Shown here: in pieces, positions 8,012-9,317 of the stretch
Position numbering within the stretch: position 1 is the first letter of the stretch
Layout of the letters: each line of letters begins with the position of its first letter
DNA from: an uncultured Victivallales bacterium
GTDB lineage: Bacteria > Verrucomicrobiota > Lentisphaeria > Oligosphaerales > JAFGRS01
Length of the DNA stretch: 9,317 bases
Assembly (NCBI GenBank): GCA_903834675.1
Contig: CAILKC010000268.1
Location: forward strand, 1 to 9,317
Reading direction: 5' to 3'
Program-made: the position numbers and the translations under genes
Notes under the pieces: generated by a model
Database searches by the model: none
What the model was told of the DNA's origin: nothing
The model's input: the letters and a program-made list of their open reading frames with translations, nothing else

Positions 8012-9317
8012 TCACTCCCTGGCACGGCGCATGGTCGCCCTGATTCTGCTGGGCGCCGGACTGGTCCTGCTACTGGTGCTGGGCGCCAGCTACATGGTGC
8101 AGCGCCAACGCATCTTTGCCACCACCCAGGCGCAGAGCAGTACGCTGGCGCAATCCGTCACGTTCCAGATCGAGGCCCGGCTCAGTTGCGCCGCCGCGGT
8201 GGTGCAGCAGACCGCCCTCTTCCTCGCCGAAAAGGATACCGGCCGCAACGAGAGCATCGAATTGATTCGCCGTACCCTCGAGGCCCAGCCAACCCTCTTC
8301 GGCATGGCCTTCGCGCTCCCCGAAACCGCCACGCTCGACCGCGGTTTTAAGATTCTCTACGGCTGGCGGGAGGGCGGCCAGATCACCGTCCAGGACCGGC
8401 CTGACGTGTCGCAGGACTACCAGCACGACTGGTTGGTCCTGCCGATGCAACTGCGGCGCAACGTCTGGATCGAACCCTACTACGACGACCAGGCCAAGGC
8501 TACGATGGTGACCTACTCGGTGCCGGTGCTGCGCGCCGGCGAGGTGGTCGCCGTGGTCACCTGCGACATCTCCCTGGCCGAGATCCGCGCCATGCTTGCC
8601 GACCTGCCCCTGGGAGAAGGCGGCATGGCCGTCCTGCTCTCCCGGCAAGGCACCTTCGTCGCCCATACCGAGCGCCCCGCCCTCGAGATGAAGGAGACCA
8701 TCTTCAGCCTGGCCGAGGCGCAGAAGGTCCCCGAGGTCGGCCGCGCGCTGGCGGAACTCGGACACCGCATGCTCCGCGGCCTTCCGGGGCACATGCGCTA
8801 CCGGCGCCCCTTTGGTGATGACCTGCGCATGGCGCACATGTACTACACCACCGTGCCCTGCACCGGTTGGGCCCTGGGCCTCTTCCGCCCCGAAGCGCAG
8901 GTCCTGGCGCCGCTGGTGCGGCTCAACCAGATCAGTGCCCTGGTGGCGGTCGTCAGCCTGGCGCTGCTGCTGATTCCCGCCCTGGGGATTGCCTGGTCGG
9001 TGTCGCGGCCCTTGCGCCGCCTGGCCGAGGCCGCCCAACGCCTGGCCACCGGCGATTTCGAGGCGCCGCTGCCCCCGGTACGCTCACAGGACGAAGTCGG
9101 CCAGTTGACCGGGGCATTCGAGCAGATGCGCCAGGACCTGAGCCACTACATCGCCGATCTCACCGCCACCACGACCGCCAAGGAACGCATCGCCGGCGAA
9201 CTCTCCGCCGCCCGCGAAATCCAGATGAGTATTGTGCCGAAGCTGTTTCCCCCGTTTCCAAACTGGCCCGACGTCGATCTCCATGCCATGCTGATCCCAG
9301 CCCGCGAAGTCGGCGGC
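7998..9317 (+). CDS. Membrane sensor phosphatase, dCache-HAMP-SpoIIE/PP2C (3' truncated by window)
   Basis: Reading from ATG 7998, which overlaps the previous stop by 14 bases and has GAGG just upstream, the frame stays open for 440 codons to the window edge. TM1 spans about residues 12-34. A periplasmic region (35-311) looks like dCache, with NVWIEPYYDD (155-164) and MVTYSVPVLRAGEVVAVVTCDIS (170-192). TM2 is about 312-334, followed by HAMP (about 335-388, with SRPLRRLAEAAQRLATGDF and QDEVGQLTGAFEQM). The SpoIIE/RsbU-type start ELSAAREIQMSIVP (401-414) leads to PAREVGG (434-440), where the window ends just before the metal-binding Asp expected next in the family. Known relatives dephosphorylate STAS proteins (RsbU on RsbV, SpoIIE on SpoIIAA). 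The likely targets are the two STAS domains encoded upstream. The output domain cannot be checked for intact catalytic residues. Confidence 0.92.
   Translation, partial: MNLANHSLARRMVALILLGAGLVLLLVLGASYMVQRQRIFATTQAQSSTLAQSVTFQIEARLSCAAAVVQQTALFLAEKDTGRNESIELIRRTLEAQPTLFGMAFALPETATLDRGFKILYGWREGGQITVQDRPDVSQDYQHDWLVLPMQLRRNVWIEPYYDDQAKATMVTYSVPVLRAGEVVAVVTCDISLAEIRAMLADLPLGEGGMAVLLSRQGTFVAHTERPALEMKETIFSLAEAQKVPEVGRALAELGHRMLRGLPGHMRYRRPFGDDLRMAHMYYTTVPCTGWALGLFRPEAQVLAPLVRLNQISALVAVVSLALLLIPALGIAWSVSRPLRRLAEAAQRLATGDFEAPLPPVRSQDEVGQLTGAFEQMRQDLSHYIADLTATTTAKERIAGELSAAREIQMSIVPKLFPPFPNWPDVDLHAMLIPAREVGG

Overview
The window is GC-rich bacterial DNA with six protein genes, all on the + strand. 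They look like an acetyl-CoA, acetaldehyde and carbon-starvation region joined to a phosphatase/STAS signalling cassette. No taxonomic marker is present. The high GC, the palindromic intergenic repeats around CCCAGGGC/GCCCTGGG, and the mix of NMT1/THI5-like binding protein, SpoIIE phosphatase and STAS genes would fit a large-genome environmental Gram-negative, for example a gammaproteobacterium or a member of the PVC group. I cannot decide between these.

Layout: 1-330 is a non-coding lead-in with nested inverted repeats. 331-2220 encodes a CstA-family carbon-starvation transporter. 2221-2764 is a 544-base gap with GC-rich hairpins, then an AT-rich island and a possible 23-codon leader ORF. 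2765-4198 encodes a CoA-acylating aldehyde dehydrogenase. 4246-4533 encodes a single-domain STAS protein. 4612 (or 4567) to 6915 encodes a STAS domain fused to a complete acetyl-CoA synthetase. 6950-8011 encodes a secreted NMT1/THI5-like solute-binding protein. 7998 to the right edge encodes a membrane sensor with dCache, HAMP and SpoIIE-type phosphatase regions, cut off by the window.

The last five genes are closely spaced or overlapping and probably form one operon. In known partner-switching systems (SpoIIAA/AB/E, RsbV/W/U) a SpoIIE/RsbU-type phosphatase removes phosphate from a serine of a STAS protein, and the STAS protein then binds a partner. Here one of the two STAS domains is physically attached to the enzyme that activates acetate. 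The inference is that an extracytoplasmic signal (binding protein and/or dCache), passed through the phosphatase, changes the phosphorylation of the free STAS protein and/or the STAS domain on acetyl-CoA synthetase, and so controls acetyl-CoA production or enzyme location. The matching serine kinase (RsbW/SpoIIAB type) is not in the window and would be expected downstream. This STAS-Acs partner-switch arrangement is the strongest candidate for an undescribed system. A ten-C homopolymer lies exactly in the linker between the STAS and Acs parts and could make the fusion phase-variable.
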